64,000 nt of DNA from Pedobacter polysacchareus (GTDB lineage: Bacteria > Bacteroidota > Bacteroidia > Sphingobacteriales > Sphingobacteriaceae). Under the pieces are notes generated by a model. It searched no databases. It was not told where the DNA came from and saw nothing but the letters and a program-made list of their open reading frames with translations. Both the position numbers and the translations under genes were made by a program. The stretch covers positions 696,621 to 760,620 of the forward strand of contig NZ_JAHYSS010000004.1 in NCBI RefSeq assembly GCF_019802255.1, written 5' to 3'. Every line of letters begins with the position of its first letter. The first letter of the stretch is position 1. Of this stretch, positions 34,808 through 43,716 are shown in pieces.

Positions 34808-34816
34808 AGATTAGCC

Positions 34817-35452
34817 TTAGACAGGATAATGCTCCGGTACGGCCTGTGAATCCTTTTTTTCCTGTAATTGAAAGTACAGGATGAGCACTTTACTCAGCCA
34901 TGCGAAGAAGAGCAGCAAGTAAGCCGTTAGCAATACAGCAATCAGATAAAATGGCCAGATGAAATCATTAGGAATAACAAAGAAAAATATTTCCAGCAGA
35001 AAGATCTGCAATAAGTACCTGACATAATGAACGGCGTTAATAGCCCGGTTTTTTTCTCTGTTGCACAAGGAGAAGTAGGCGACATTGCAGAGGGTGTAAC
35101 CGAGTGCTGCGGCATACCAATATTTCAGGTGCAGCCCTTCCAGGGCAACAAATAATTGTGAAACACAGAATAAAGCCAGAAGTTGAGGGAAGTATTGCCA
35201 TGGGCTCTTCATTCTCGAAGGTCTCACTTGTTCTTGCATTCCCCATTCCTGCAGGAGCAGAAAGAGTGTGAGTACCAAAAATAAAAATCTAAAAAAAGCT
35301 GGACCCTGAAGAAAATGGATGAATTCAGCAGTAGAATTGACCAATCTTAAATCGGTAGGGATTTCCGAAGCCAGTCTGAAAAAGCTCATTGCAATTACAG
35401 TACCATACATCACCTGTATCAATACAGGCATTTTCTCTTTCCTCGTCCTCAT
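34817..35452 (-). CDS. Hypothetical multi-span membrane protein
   Basis: 211 residues with about six hydrophobic segments and no recognised family. The N-terminus is basic (MRTRKEKMPVLIQ); a second in-frame start lies seven codons in. The C-terminus is hydrophilic (LQEKKDSQAVPEHYPV). Convergent with GntP with a 9-nt gap. A TAATTTTG -7 element 40 nt upstream suggests its own transcription. No functional inference is justified. Confidence 0.6.
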   Translation of the reverse strand: MRTRKEKMPVLIQVMYGTVIAMSFFRLASEIPTDLRLVNSTAEFIHFLQGPAFFRFLFLVLTLFLLLQEWGMQEQVRPSRMKSPWQYFPQLLALFCVSQLFVALEGLHLKYWYAAALGYTLCNVAYFSLCNREKNRAINAVHYVRYLLQIFLLEIFFFVIPNDFIWPFYLIAVLLTAYLLLFFAWLSKVLILYFQLQEKKDSQAVPEHYPV

Positions 35453-35491
35453 GTAAGTATTGCTTGTGTTTATTTACCGTTCAGCAGGATA

Positions 35492-35499
35492 CAAAATTA
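35492..35499 (-). promoter_or_regulatory. -7 promoter element of the hypothetical membrane protein gene
   Basis: Minus-strand TAATTTTG, an exact TAnnTTTG, 40 nt before the start at 35452. No -33 partner. Confidence 0.3.
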
Positions 35500-35571
35500 C
35501 ATTAATTGCAAAATACTTCCAAATCAATTAGTTGTGTGGTTATCATGAGTTGATTTTCTATGGTTTGGACA

Positions 35572-36684
35572 TTACAGATAATAGTTGTGATAGAAAATCA
35601 GGTAAGCCATTAAGAGTGGAATAGGGATCAATATCCAGATCCATTGAAACATGATGCACCAGAAAAAGATAAAAAATAAGCCGAATATCCATGGCAGATA
35701 GCGGTTCATGTGAGGGCCTAAGCGATAAAGTAAAGCCCGGAATAATAAGATAAAACTGAGCATCATCAGGTAAAGCCCTGCAGCAGTTACCAACTCAAAT
35801 TTCAGAAAACACCAAATGGCTTCGGGGATCAGTAGTATCGCATAAAAAGAAAGTATTTGAAGAAAAATCTGAGTTCTGGAGTAAGGGAAATTCTTAGCGA
35901 AAGTTAAATTGACCATTTCAAAACGCTGGCCTTGGTAACATAGAAATGCATGCGTCAAAGCAACGCCAAGTACGGCAATAGCAGCAATCCTAGAGTCGTT
36001 TTTGAGGTCTGAAAAAACAAGGAATACTCCGGTAAGGATGCCCCAACTGAGGATTTTTGTAAGCAGGAAGGCCATCTTTTTTCTATGCAGCAGTTCATAT
36101 AAGAACAAAAAAGAAAATGGTTTTCGCCAGCCTCCCACCAGTTTAGTCCAGCATATCTTTTCTTCATTTCGGTTAAAGCGGCTGATCATTTGGAGGTATA
36201 AGCATGCGCTGATGAGGTTCAATAGCAGCAAGTAGCATACAATCCCAGCAGGAATCAGGTAATGTCCATAAATAACGCCTACCACTATGCTGAAAGCTCC
36301 ATATACCAGCAGGGGGATGGAGATATACAGCTGCATCAGAAACCAGCTTTTAAACTGCCTGATTTTCGACATTGCTGTGCTGCTGTAAAATAGAAAACGA
36401 TGCTGATCGGTTAATAATTGTGCAGCTACATATTGCCAGCTTTTGATGGTATAGATCAGCCAGACCAGGAACACCAGCATCATCATCAGGGGTGAGCTTG
36501 CAAAGCTAATCATGAAAATAAGATTGAAAACCAATGCTTTTTCCGGAGTAATTGTGCCAGCAGTGAGAATAAAAAAGCAATAGCTGAAAACCGCTACGAA
36601 TAAAAAAAGCAGCAACCCTGAATTTAAGCGGAAAAACCCCCTTGAAAATGTTTTAATTAGTACCTGAGTTAAAGGATTGGCCAT
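35572..36684 (-). CDS. ABC transporter membrane subunit (putative exporter permease)
   Basis: 370 residues, roughly eight to ten hydrophobic segments spread over the whole length. No strong family signature, but it starts 3 nt after the stop of an ABC ATPase gene on the same strand, so it is very probably the cognate permease. The segment QLLTDQHRFLFYSSTAMSKIRQFKSW is a cytoplasmic loop. The substrate is unknown; ABC-2-like exporters of lipids, peptides or exopolymers are possible. Confidence 0.68.
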   Translation of the reverse strand: MANPLTQVLIKTFSRGFFRLNSGLLLFLFVAVFSYCFFILTAGTITPEKALVFNLIFMISFASSPLMMMLVFLVWLIYTIKSWQYVAAQLLTDQHRFLFYSSTAMSKIRQFKSWFLMQLYISIPLLVYGAFSIVVGVIYGHYLIPAGIVCYLLLLNLISACLYLQMISRFNRNEEKICWTKLVGGWRKPFSFLFLYELLHRKKMAFLLTKILSWGILTGVFLVFSDLKNDSRIAAIAVLGVALTHAFLCYQGQRFEMVNLTFAKNFPYSRTQIFLQILSFYAILLIPEAIWCFLKFELVTAAGLYLMMLSFILLFRALLYRLGPHMNRYLPWIFGLFFIFFWCIMFQWIWILIPIPLLMAYLIFYHNYYL

Positions 36685-36686
36685 AA

Positions 36687-37316
36687 TTAAGATTTTAACA
36701 GACCTCCTATGACTTGCAACACGGATGCTTTGGACAATTCAGGATGTTCGAGTTCCTGATGGGAGGCCAGGAGAAAGCTGGTACCTTCCTGCTGATTTTT
36801 CTCTAAAATCCATCGGTAAAGTACCGCCAAAGATTCCGCATCAATCGTAATCAGCGGTTCGTCCAGTAAAATCAGCTCTGGTTTGCCAATAAAGGCCAGA
36901 ACCAGTGAAAGTTTCTTCAACATCCCACTAGAATAAGTGCCGATTTGCTGATCCATATAATGCTGCATCTGCATACTTTCCAGATAGTATTCCGTTTGCC
37001 CGAGAACATGTCCTTTGGCAGTGCTAAACAACTGAATCATCTCTTTTCCGGTTAAAAATGCGGGAAATATAGGTTCAGCCTCTGCAAAATTAACCAGTCT
37101 TCGGTAAGCAATACTTTGCTTTTTTAAAGCAATTTGGGGATGAAGGATAATTTCTCCTTCAAAGGAGAGTAAGCCTGCAATGGCTTTTAAAAGCGTACTT
37201 TTTCCAGATCCATTGCTGCCTTTCAACCAGTAAATTCCTGGAACTAAGGTCAGACTTGGAACGCTGAGTATCTGCCTTCCCTGGTAAAACTTCTTAAACT
37301 TTTCAAAGTGTAACAT
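36687..37316 (-). CDS. ABC transporter ATP-binding protein
   Basis: 209 residues, a compact ATPase. Walker A GSNGSGKST (residues 33-41), signature-like YSSGMLKKLSLVLAF (about 131), Walker B ELILLDEPLITID (about 149-161) and H-loop LLASHQELEHPE are all present. It powers the membrane subunit encoded immediately downstream (two bases between genes). The signature SSGM departs from LSGGQ, as in several ABC-2 exporters of Gram-positive bacteria and Bacteroidota. No substrate-binding protein is nearby, which favours export. Confidence 0.88.
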   Translation of the reverse strand: MLHFEKFKKFYQGRQILSVPSLTLVPGIYWLKGSNGSGKSTLLKAIAGLLSFEGEIILHPQIALKKQSIAYRRLVNFAEAEPIFPAFLTGKEMIQLFSTAKGHVLGQTEYYLESMQMQHYMDQQIGTYSSGMLKKLSLVLAFIGKPELILLDEPLITIDAESLAVLYRWILEKNQQEGTSFLLASHQELEHPELSKASVLQVIGGLLKS

Positions 37317-37461
37317 ATGACAACCGATTTTCTGAAGAATGTGCTGAGTATGACTTGGTTTTCAGTTGCTTGTTACAAGAGCAGGAGGGGGAGTAATCAG
37401 CAGAGACCATCAATAGGAACAAGGAAATTGAGCAGGGAGCAAAGACAAAATTGCCTGAAAT

Positions 37462-38094
37462 TTATATAGGTAGCTCCTGAGCAGTCAATCTGCCTTTTCT
37501 CTTTTTCAAAATGTATTTCAATACGATGGCAGCCACAATCAGGAAGATGATCACATTAAAATAACCCCAGAAAATCAAGAACACCAGGATGCCCAGCGCA
37601 TAGGGAAACCATAAATACCGGTTTTTAATCAGCTCTTGAAAATGATATACCGACACCAATATCAGCGAGCCGAGCATGAGAAACAAGGTTGCCCGGGTAT
37701 TGAAATAACGGGTTAAAATATCAAACCATGCAGGCTGAATGGTCCTTTGAGGCGTACTTATTCCATAAAACCGGTCTGTTCCTTTCTTACGGTAAAAACT
37801 AATCTCTGTTCCGGATTTTAAGTCGCTCGCTTTAGGGTGCGGCGCATACCACCAAATCGGATACTCCTGCTTTAAGGCAGTCGGTATTCCCTTCAGTTTT
37901 AAGTAAAGGGTATGGTTATTTTGATAATACCCCATACCAATCTTTGCGGTATCAATTGTTCCGCTTTGTTTTTCATAAAAAAGATTTGGGGCTGCGGCTT
38001 TGAAGAAGCCAAAAAATAAGCATAAACAGAAAATGATCACTAATATCAGTCCTGGCCAGCTTGTTTTATAGAATAAAATGGCTTGTTTATACAT
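37462..38094 (-). CDS. Hypothetical membrane protein
   Basis: 210 residues. One N-terminal membrane helix (about 12-33), a 100-residue exported soluble part with KQEYPIWWYAPHPKASDLKSGTEISFYRKKG, and three C-terminal helices (about 135-200) ending in a basic tail. No family recognised. Same strand as the ABC pair but 145 nt upstream, so cotranscription is uncertain. Divergent from the ECF sigma gene. Confidence 0.6.
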   Translation of the reverse strand: MYKQAILFYKTSWPGLILVIIFCLCLFFGFFKAAAPNLFYEKQSGTIDTAKIGMGYYQNNHTLYLKLKGIPTALKQEYPIWWYAPHPKASDLKSGTEISFYRKKGTDRFYGISTPQRTIQPAWFDILTRYFNTRATLFLMLGSLILVSVYHFQELIKNRYLWFPYALGILVFLIFWGYFNVIIFLIVAAIVLKYILKKRKGRLTAQELPI

Positions 38095-38191
38095 TTAATA
38101 TCATGATTGTTAATGTACAAATAACACTATAGATCACCACTAGTAACAGTTTTAAACTCAGAAAGTTCTATTCTATGTAAATATAGAAAGA

Positions 38192-38222
38192 TTTGGATGG
38201 TATCGTTAAATTCATACATTTG
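38192..38222 (+). promoter_or_regulatory. Consensus Bacteroidota promoter of the ECF sigma gene
   Basis: TTTG (38192-38195), 19-nt spacer, TACATTTG (38215-38222): both elements match the primary-sigma consensus exactly with ideal spacing. The ATG is 21 nt downstream. The best promoter in the window. Confidence 0.75.
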
Positions 38223-38243
38223 AAATAATCAAACCGAACCACA

Positions 38244-38810
38244 ATGTCCAAGCATTCATCCGACTTAAATAACCTGATTAGTCATATTGCTTTGTATGAT
38301 AGCGAAAGTGCATACAAGCAATTTTTTAAATACTTGTTTCCTGTTTTATACCGTTTCAGCTATTGCTTGTTGAAATCTAAAGAACTATCTGAAGAAGTAG
38401 CTAGTGACGTGATGATTACGCTCTGGAAAAATAGAAAAAATTTACCAGAGTTGGAGAATGTAAAGGTATATGCCTTGGTGATTGCGCGGAACTTGTCTTT
38501 GAATGTGTTAAATAAGCACTCCAGGCATGAACTGGTGTCTATTGATGATATCGAGATCGAAGTGGCACTGGACTCCTTAAATCCGGAACAGTTACTGATC
38601 AATGGGGAACTAAAGAAAAGGCTGGAACAAGCCACACAATCTTTACCAGATAAGTGTAAGATGGTGTTCAAACTGATCAAAGAGGATGGTCTTAGCTATA
38701 AAGAAACTGCCAGTCTTTTGAATATTTCAGTGAAGACTGTAGATGCGCATTTGGTGACCGCCTTAAAAAAACTGGCATTAGTGCTGCACATGGAAGTCAA
38801 CCTGTTATAA
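38244..38810 (+). CDS. ECF RNA polymerase sigma factor (FecI-like, Bacteroidota type)
   Basis: 188 residues. Sigma region 2 at about 22-90 (AYKQFFKYLFPVLYRFSYCLLKSKELSEEVASDVMITLWKNRKN) and region 4 at about 125-180 (QSLPDKCKMVFKLIKEDGLSYKETASLLNISVKTVDAHLVTALKKL). It is the cytoplasmic effector of the signalling system formed with the next genes: FecR anti-sigma and the STN-domain SusC receptor. Activation follows substrate binding at the cell surface. 107 nt to fecR. Confidence 0.93.
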   Translation: MSKHSSDLNNLISHIALYDSESAYKQFFKYLFPVLYRFSYCLLKSKELSEEVASDVMITLWKNRKNLPELENVKVYALVIARNLSLNVLNKHSRHELVSIDDIEIEVALDSLNPEQLLINGELKKRLEQATQSLPDKCKMVFKLIKEDGLSYKETASLLNISVKTVDAHLVTALKKLALVLHMEVNLL

Positions 38811-38917
38811 TCTTGCTGTAATTTATTTTTATTTTTTTTACGAATCGACTAGGGAGTTTTCTGAAAAATATTGTCCTATACCTACAACCAATATAAACTT
38901 CAGAACGAACCATCCTT

Positions 38918-40069
38918 ATGGATAATAACAGAATCATAGAACTGTTGGCCCGTAAAAAGGCCAATGAGGCTACGCCGCGTGAATTGGAAGAGTTGAAAGA
39001 ACTCCTGACTTCCTTTCCCGATGCGCTTTATTTTGATGAAGTAGTTTCTGAAATCTGGGACCAGGAGCAGGGAATTGAAGACATGAGTGAGGAGGAACTC
39101 AATACCTTTTATCAGGCTCATCAACTCAAATACAAAGAAGAACTGGTATTTAATTCAGGGAAAGCCGATGCGATTACTGGCGCTGGAGCAGATATATCCA
39201 CTGAAACTGAAATCAGCTCATTAGCATTTACTCCGGATACCCCAACAAAACTCAATTCCTGGTTTCAAAAATACAGTACAGTTCTTGGCGTAGCTTGTGG
39301 GATTTTTATCATCTCGATGGCGGCCTTTTTTTACCTGAAAAACAGCGCAAAGGAATTTGATACGCAAGTATTCTGCGGAAAGGGAACCCGTAAGAAGATT
39401 CAGCTTCCTGATGGAACTCTGGTATGGCTCAATGCTGAAAGCAGTCTGTCTTATGATAGCCATCTGGCGGATAACAAACAAAGAATTGTACACCTGGTTG
39501 GAGAAGCTTTTTTTGATGTTGCTCATCAAAAGCACAGACCATTTATTGTACACACTCAGCAGCTATCGGTCAAAGTATTGGGTACCGCATTCAATGTAAA
39601 AGCTTATGAAAAAGACCAGGGTACGGAAGCAACCTTATTAAGAGGATCTATAGAATTGTCTATGAACGATAAGCCTGCAGAAAAAATCATTCTGAAACCT
39701 TCTGAAAAGTTTGCTACTGCTGCACCAAAGAAAAATCAGGCGAACAAAAGCGGAAAACAGGATCAAGAGCTGCCTCTAGACCTGATGGTGGAATCTATTG
39801 TGCCGCTGCACATTGCCGGAGCTGAATATATAGAAGAAACTTCCTGGAAAGACAATGTACTGGTGTTTCAGAATGAATCGCTGGAAGATTTAAAACCGCG
39901 TTTAGAGCGCTGGTTTAACATACATATCGAACTTGGACAAACCATTCCCAGCAATTACCGCTTTACCGGAGTGCTGAAAAATGAAAATATTAAAGAGGCC
40001 TTAACCGCCATGCAATTAATCAAACCATTTCACTTTAAACTAAAAGCAGATGACGTAATTATTTACTAA
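38918..40069 (+). CDS. FecR-family anti-sigma factor
   Basis: 383 residues. N-terminal cytoplasmic sigma-binding part (about 1-110), one membrane helix (about 119-140, STVLGVACGIFIISMAAFFYL), the periplasmic FecR domain (about 150-245; RKKIQLPDGTLVWLNAESSLSYDS ... FDVAHQKHRPFIVHTQQLSVKVLGTAFNVKAY) and a C-terminal DUF4974 STN-like domain (about 312-383; ESLEDLKPRLERWFNIHIEL). It holds the sigma factor inactive until the SusC receptor signals through its STN domain. An imperfect hairpin follows before susC. Confidence 0.93.
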   Translation: MDNNRIIELLARKKANEATPRELEELKELLTSFPDALYFDEVVSEIWDQEQGIEDMSEEELNTFYQAHQLKYKEELVFNSGKADAITGAGADISTETEISSLAFTPDTPTKLNSWFQKYSTVLGVACGIFIISMAAFFYLKNSAKEFDTQVFCGKGTRKKIQLPDGTLVWLNAESSLSYDSHLADNKQRIVHLVGEAFFDVAHQKHRPFIVHTQQLSVKVLGTAFNVKAYEKDQGTEATLLRGSIELSMNDKPAEKIILKPSEKFATAAPKKNQANKSGKQDQELPLDLMVESIVPLHIAGAEYIEETSWKDNVLVFQNESLEDLKPRLERWFNIHIELGQTIPSNYRFTGVLKNENIKEALTAMQLIKPFHFKLKADDVIIY

Positions 40070-40073
40070 CAAA

Positions 40074-40110
40074 AAAAGGGAGTAAATGCGCCAACATTTT
40101 CCCCCTTTTC
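40074..40110 (+). terminator. Imperfect hairpin after fecR
   Basis: AAAAGGGAGTAAATG pairs with CATTTTCCCCCTTTT (13 of 15 positions) around CGCCAA. Probably terminates or attenuates transcription between fecR and susC, which has its own promoter element. Confidence 0.5.
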
Positions 40111-40122
40111 CAACCTTCAAGC

Positions 40123-40159
40123 GGTAGTTAAAACTACCATTATCAGATTTTTAACTTTG
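40123..40159 (+). promoter_or_regulatory. susC promoter region with dyad
   Basis: Dyad GGTAGTT-AA-AACTACC (40123-40138), 14 nt before an exact -7 element TAACTTTG (40152-40159); susC ATG at 40174. The dyad covers where a -33 element would be, fitting a regulator site or an ECF-sigma-specific element. Confidence 0.45.
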
Positions 40160-40173
40160 AAATTCACAAATCT

Positions 40174-43100
40174 ATGAAAAAAAAAGAACTGTGCAATAAA
40201 GTTCTATGTGCCCGATTTTCCCGAAAAAAAATTCTATTGATGTTAAACTGGAGCTTTGTTTTGTCGTTTCTCTTGTGTCTGCAAGTTTCGGCATCAACTT
40301 ATTCACAATATACCAAGGTTGATCTCGACCTGAAAAAAGTGAAGTTAAAGGATGCTTTGAGTATCCTCCAAAAGAAAGGGAATTTCCGACTGTTATACAG
40401 TGAGGCTGACCTGCCTTTTAATAAAAAAATCACCCTCGTAGAAAATGAGATTCTGGTGCTCGATGCGCTCAAAATCTTTTTAGAGGGTACAGGATTGAAG
40501 TTTCATACTTTGGAAAATCAATTGGTAGTGATCCGTACACAAGATTCGCAAATGGCAGAAGTAGTGGTGAAAGGAACGGTGACCGATGCTACAGGTGGAG
40601 GTGTTCCGGGAGTGAGTGTGAAGCTTAAGGGGGGTACCATCGGAACGATGACTGACGCCAATGGAAAGTACAGCATTAAAGTGCCTGATAATGGTACGCT
40701 TGTATTTACTTATATGGGCTATGTCACTCAGGAAATTGCAGTAAATAACCAGGCTGTCATCAATGTGAAAATGTCGGAAAAAGCAGAAGACCTTTCAGAA
40801 ATTGTGGTAGTAGGGTATGGTACGCAAAAGAAAGCGGTCGTGTCCGGTGCAATTAGTTCTGTGAAAGGTGGAGAACTGGCGAAATCGCCTACCACAAACC
40901 TTTCAAATTCACTGGCTGGAAGGTTACCTGGAGTAACCGCAGTTCAGGCAGGTGGTGAGCCTGGACGTGATGGTTCTACCATTCGTATCCGTGGAATCAA
41001 CTCCTTAGGAAATAATGAGGCCCTGATCGTAATTGATGGGGTGCCAAACAGATCTGGAGGTTTAGAGCGCATCAACCCTAATGATATCGAAAGTGTTTCC
41101 GTTTTGAAAGATGCTTCTGCGGCCATTTATGGTTCCAGAGCGGCAAACGGGGTCATCCTGGTGACTACTAAACAAGGGAAATCTGGTAAGCCTCAGTTCT
41201 CCTACGACTATTCTTATGGCTTGCAGCAACCTACACGGACACCAAAAATGGCCAATTCGGAACAGTATGCCGAGATCTTAAACGAGTTGAAAGTGTTTTC
41301 TGATATTCCAGTAAATCAGTGGAATGCGGCATGGCAAGGCATAAAAAATACAGGGCAATATGTAAGAACAGACGATGGAGCTTTATTTACCGGTGTTTAT
41401 CGTCCTGAAGAAATACAGGCTTTTCGCGATGGATCTGATCCGCTGCGCTACCCAAATACAGACTGGTTTAAGACTACCCTGAAAAAATGGTCTCCGCAGC
41501 AAAGACACAATATTCAGCTGACCGGGGGGGCTGAAAACATCAAATACCTGATCTCTATGGGCTACCTCGATCAGGATGCTTATTATAAAAAATCAGCTAC
41601 CGGTTACAAACAATATGATATGAGGGTAAACCTTGAAGCGAATTTGAATAAATACATCACCACTTCATTGGGGATCACTGCCAGAGAAGAGCTGAGAAAT
41701 TCCTCAACCGTAGGTGCTGGAGATATCTTCAGAATGCTGATGCGTGGAAGACCAAATGAGATGGAAGTCTGGCCAAATGGACTTCCAGGGCCAGCAATTG
41801 AGTTCGGTTATAACCCATATGTGACTACAACTGATCAAACCGGATATTTAAAGGATACTAGGGATTATTTCCAATCTACGGGTAAAGTAGAGATCAGAAT
41901 TCCTGGTGTAGAAGGTTTGAAATATACTGGAATGGCTTCTATTGATAAGTTTGCCGGTCGTGCTAAAAGATGGCAAAAGCCATGGACGCTGTATTCATGG
42001 GATAAACGCTCCTTCGAAGCAGATGGTGTAACTCCTGTGTTGGTGGGTACGGTAAGTTCAGAACGTAAAGATCCTAGTTTATCGGAAACCGCAGGTGGAC
42101 AACTTGCAGTTAACCTGACTTCTATGTTGAACTACGACAAAAAGATTGGGGAACATTCCTTCGCTTTAATGGCAGGTGTAACCAGCGAAAAAGTGAATAA
42201 TGATGGGTTTAATGCCTCTAGAAGGTATTTTATTTCTACCGCATTAGAGGAATTATTGGCTGGTGGAGATCAGGAGCAAACTGTGGGTAACCCAACAGAG
42301 GCACCTAATAACTTGTTCAAAAGAGCTCGTTTGAGTTACTTCGGTCGTGTAGGTTACAACTACAAAGAGAAATACCTTGCGGAATTCCTTTGGAGAGTAG
42401 ATGGTTCTTATATCTTCCCTCCGGATAAACGTTTTGGATTTTTCCCAGGAGTATCGGTAGGATGGCGCATGTCGGAAGAGCGTTTCTTCAAAGAAAATGT
42501 AAGCTTCGTGAATAACTTGAAAATTAGAGGTTCATGGGGTCAAATGGGGGCAGAAGCTTATAACAATGATGCATTGGCCGAATACCAGTACTTGAGTACA
42601 ATGGGTTTTTCTAACTATGTCATCAATGATAAATTTACGCCCACCATATACGAAGCAAGTGTACCCAATCCAGACTTTACCTGGGAAGTGGCCAACAACC
42701 TGAACGTGGGTTTAGATGCTTCCTTCCTGGACAACAGACTGGCTTTCGAATTTGATTATTTCTATAATAAAAGAACAAAAATCCTCATCAGCAAAGCCAA
42801 TTCAGTGCCTGAAAGCTCTGGAATCCTTGACAAATTACCTCCTGTAAATCTTGGGAAAGTAGATAACAGAGGTTTTGAATTTAAGCTGAGCTATAATGAC
42901 CAGGTAGGTGAATTGGGATACGGTGTAAGCGTCAACGGTGGTTATGCGAAAAATAAAATCGTATTCTGGGATGAAACTCCCGGCGCTCCGGAATGGCAGC
43001 GTTCTACCGGCAGGCCAACAAAAACAGAACTGGCGTACAGCTATGATGGGGTGTTCAGGGACCAGAACGAAATCAACAACAATAAAATTGACTATAGTGC

Positions 43101-43683
43101 CATTACGCCAACACTATTACCAGGAGATATGAAATTTGTAGATACCAATGGCGATGGAAAAATCAATGGAGACGACCAGGTAAGAATGGACAAAACCAGT
43201 ACGCCAACCTTTACCGGCGGACTAAATTTCAACCTGCAGTATAAAAACTTCGACCTTTCTGTGTTGGTACAAGGTGCCACGGGCGGGGTTCAGATTATTG
43301 GCTTAACCGAGTCTGGAGATATAGGGAACTTCTTGGAATGGTCTTATCAAAACCGTTGGACAATAGACAACCCGAGTTCAGAAAACCCGCGTTTATCTAA
43401 TCGTGGTAAGACTTATTATACCGATATGAACAATGCAGCCAGAAATACCTATTGGTTCAGAAGCAACAACTATGTGCGTTTGAAAAATGTGGAGCTGGGC
43501 TACTCTTTGTCGGATAAAAACAGCCAGTCTCTCGGCTTAAAAGCACTCCGTTTTTATGTAAGTGGACTAAACTTGTTTACAGTGGATAAGATTAAAATTT
43601 GGGATCCGGAATCTACAAATTCCAGCTCTCAATACTATCCGCAGGCAAGGGTAATCAACGCCGGTGTTAAAGTTACTTTTTAA
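40174..43683 (+). CDS. SusC/RagA-type TonB-dependent outer membrane transporter with STN signalling domain
   Basis: 1169 residues. A long basic n-region and signal peptide (cleavage near VSASTYSQ) precede a secretin/TonB N-terminal (STN) domain (about 50-120; VDLDLKKVKLKDALSILQKKGNFRLLYSEADLP), a CarboxypepD_reg-like domain (about 133-205; GTVTDATGGGVPGVSVKLKG), the plug with the RagA motif EIVVVGYGTQKK and IRGINSLGNNEALIVIDGVP, and a large beta-barrel ending in ARVINAGVKVTF. It imports a surface-bound ligand with its SusD partner using TonB energy; STN links it to the FecR/sigma pair upstream. Confidence 0.96.
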   Translation: MKKKELCNKVLCARFSRKKILLMLNWSFVLSFLLCLQVSASTYSQYTKVDLDLKKVKLKDALSILQKKGNFRLLYSEADLPFNKKITLVENEILVLDALKIFLEGTGLKFHTLENQLVVIRTQDSQMAEVVVKGTVTDATGGGVPGVSVKLKGGTIGTMTDANGKYSIKVPDNGTLVFTYMGYVTQEIAVNNQAVINVKMSEKAEDLSEIVVVGYGTQKKAVVSGAISSVKGGELAKSPTTNLSNSLAGRLPGVTAVQAGGEPGRDGSTIRIRGINSLGNNEALIVIDGVPNRSGGLERINPNDIESVSVLKDASAAIYGSRAANGVILVTTKQGKSGKPQFSYDYSYGLQQPTRTPKMANSEQYAEILNELKVFSDIPVNQWNAAWQGIKNTGQYVRTDDGALFTGVYRPEEIQAFRDGSDPLRYPNTDWFKTTLKKWSPQQRHNIQLTGGAENIKYLISMGYLDQDAYYKKSATGYKQYDMRVNLEANLNKYITTSLGITAREELRNSSTVGAGDIFRMLMRGRPNEMEVWPNGLPGPAIEFGYNPYVTTTDQTGYLKDTRDYFQSTGKVEIRIPGVEGLKYTGMASIDKFAGRAKRWQKPWTLYSWDKRSFEADGVTPVLVGTVSSERKDPSLSETAGGQLAVNLTSMLNYDKKIGEHSFALMAGVTSEKVNNDGFNASRRYFISTALEELLAGGDQEQTVGNPTEAPNNLFKRARLSYFGRVGYNYKEKYLAEFLWRVDGSYIFPPDKRFGFFPGVSVGWRMSEERFFKENVSFVNNLKIRGSWGQMGAEAYNNDALAEYQYLSTMGFSNYVINDKFTPTIYEASVPNPDFTWEVANNLNVGLDASFLDNRLAFEFDYFYNKRTKILISKANSVPESSGILDKLPPVNLGKVDNRGFEFKLSYNDQVGELGYGVSVNGGYAKNKIVFWDETPGAPEWQRSTGRPTKTELAYSYDGVFRDQNEINNNKIDYSAITPTLLPGDMKFVDTNGDGKINGDDQVRMDKTSTPTFTGGLNFNLQYKNFDLSVLVQGATGGVQIIGLTESGDIGNFLEWSYQNRWTIDNPSSENPRLSNRGKTYYTDMNNAARNTYWFRSNNYVRLKNVELGYSLSDKNSQSLGLKALRFYVSGLNLFTVDKIKIWDPESTNSSSQYYPQARVINAGVKVTF

Positions 43684-43716
43684 TGGAACCTTCCCAGAAG
43701 ACAAAAATATAGAACG

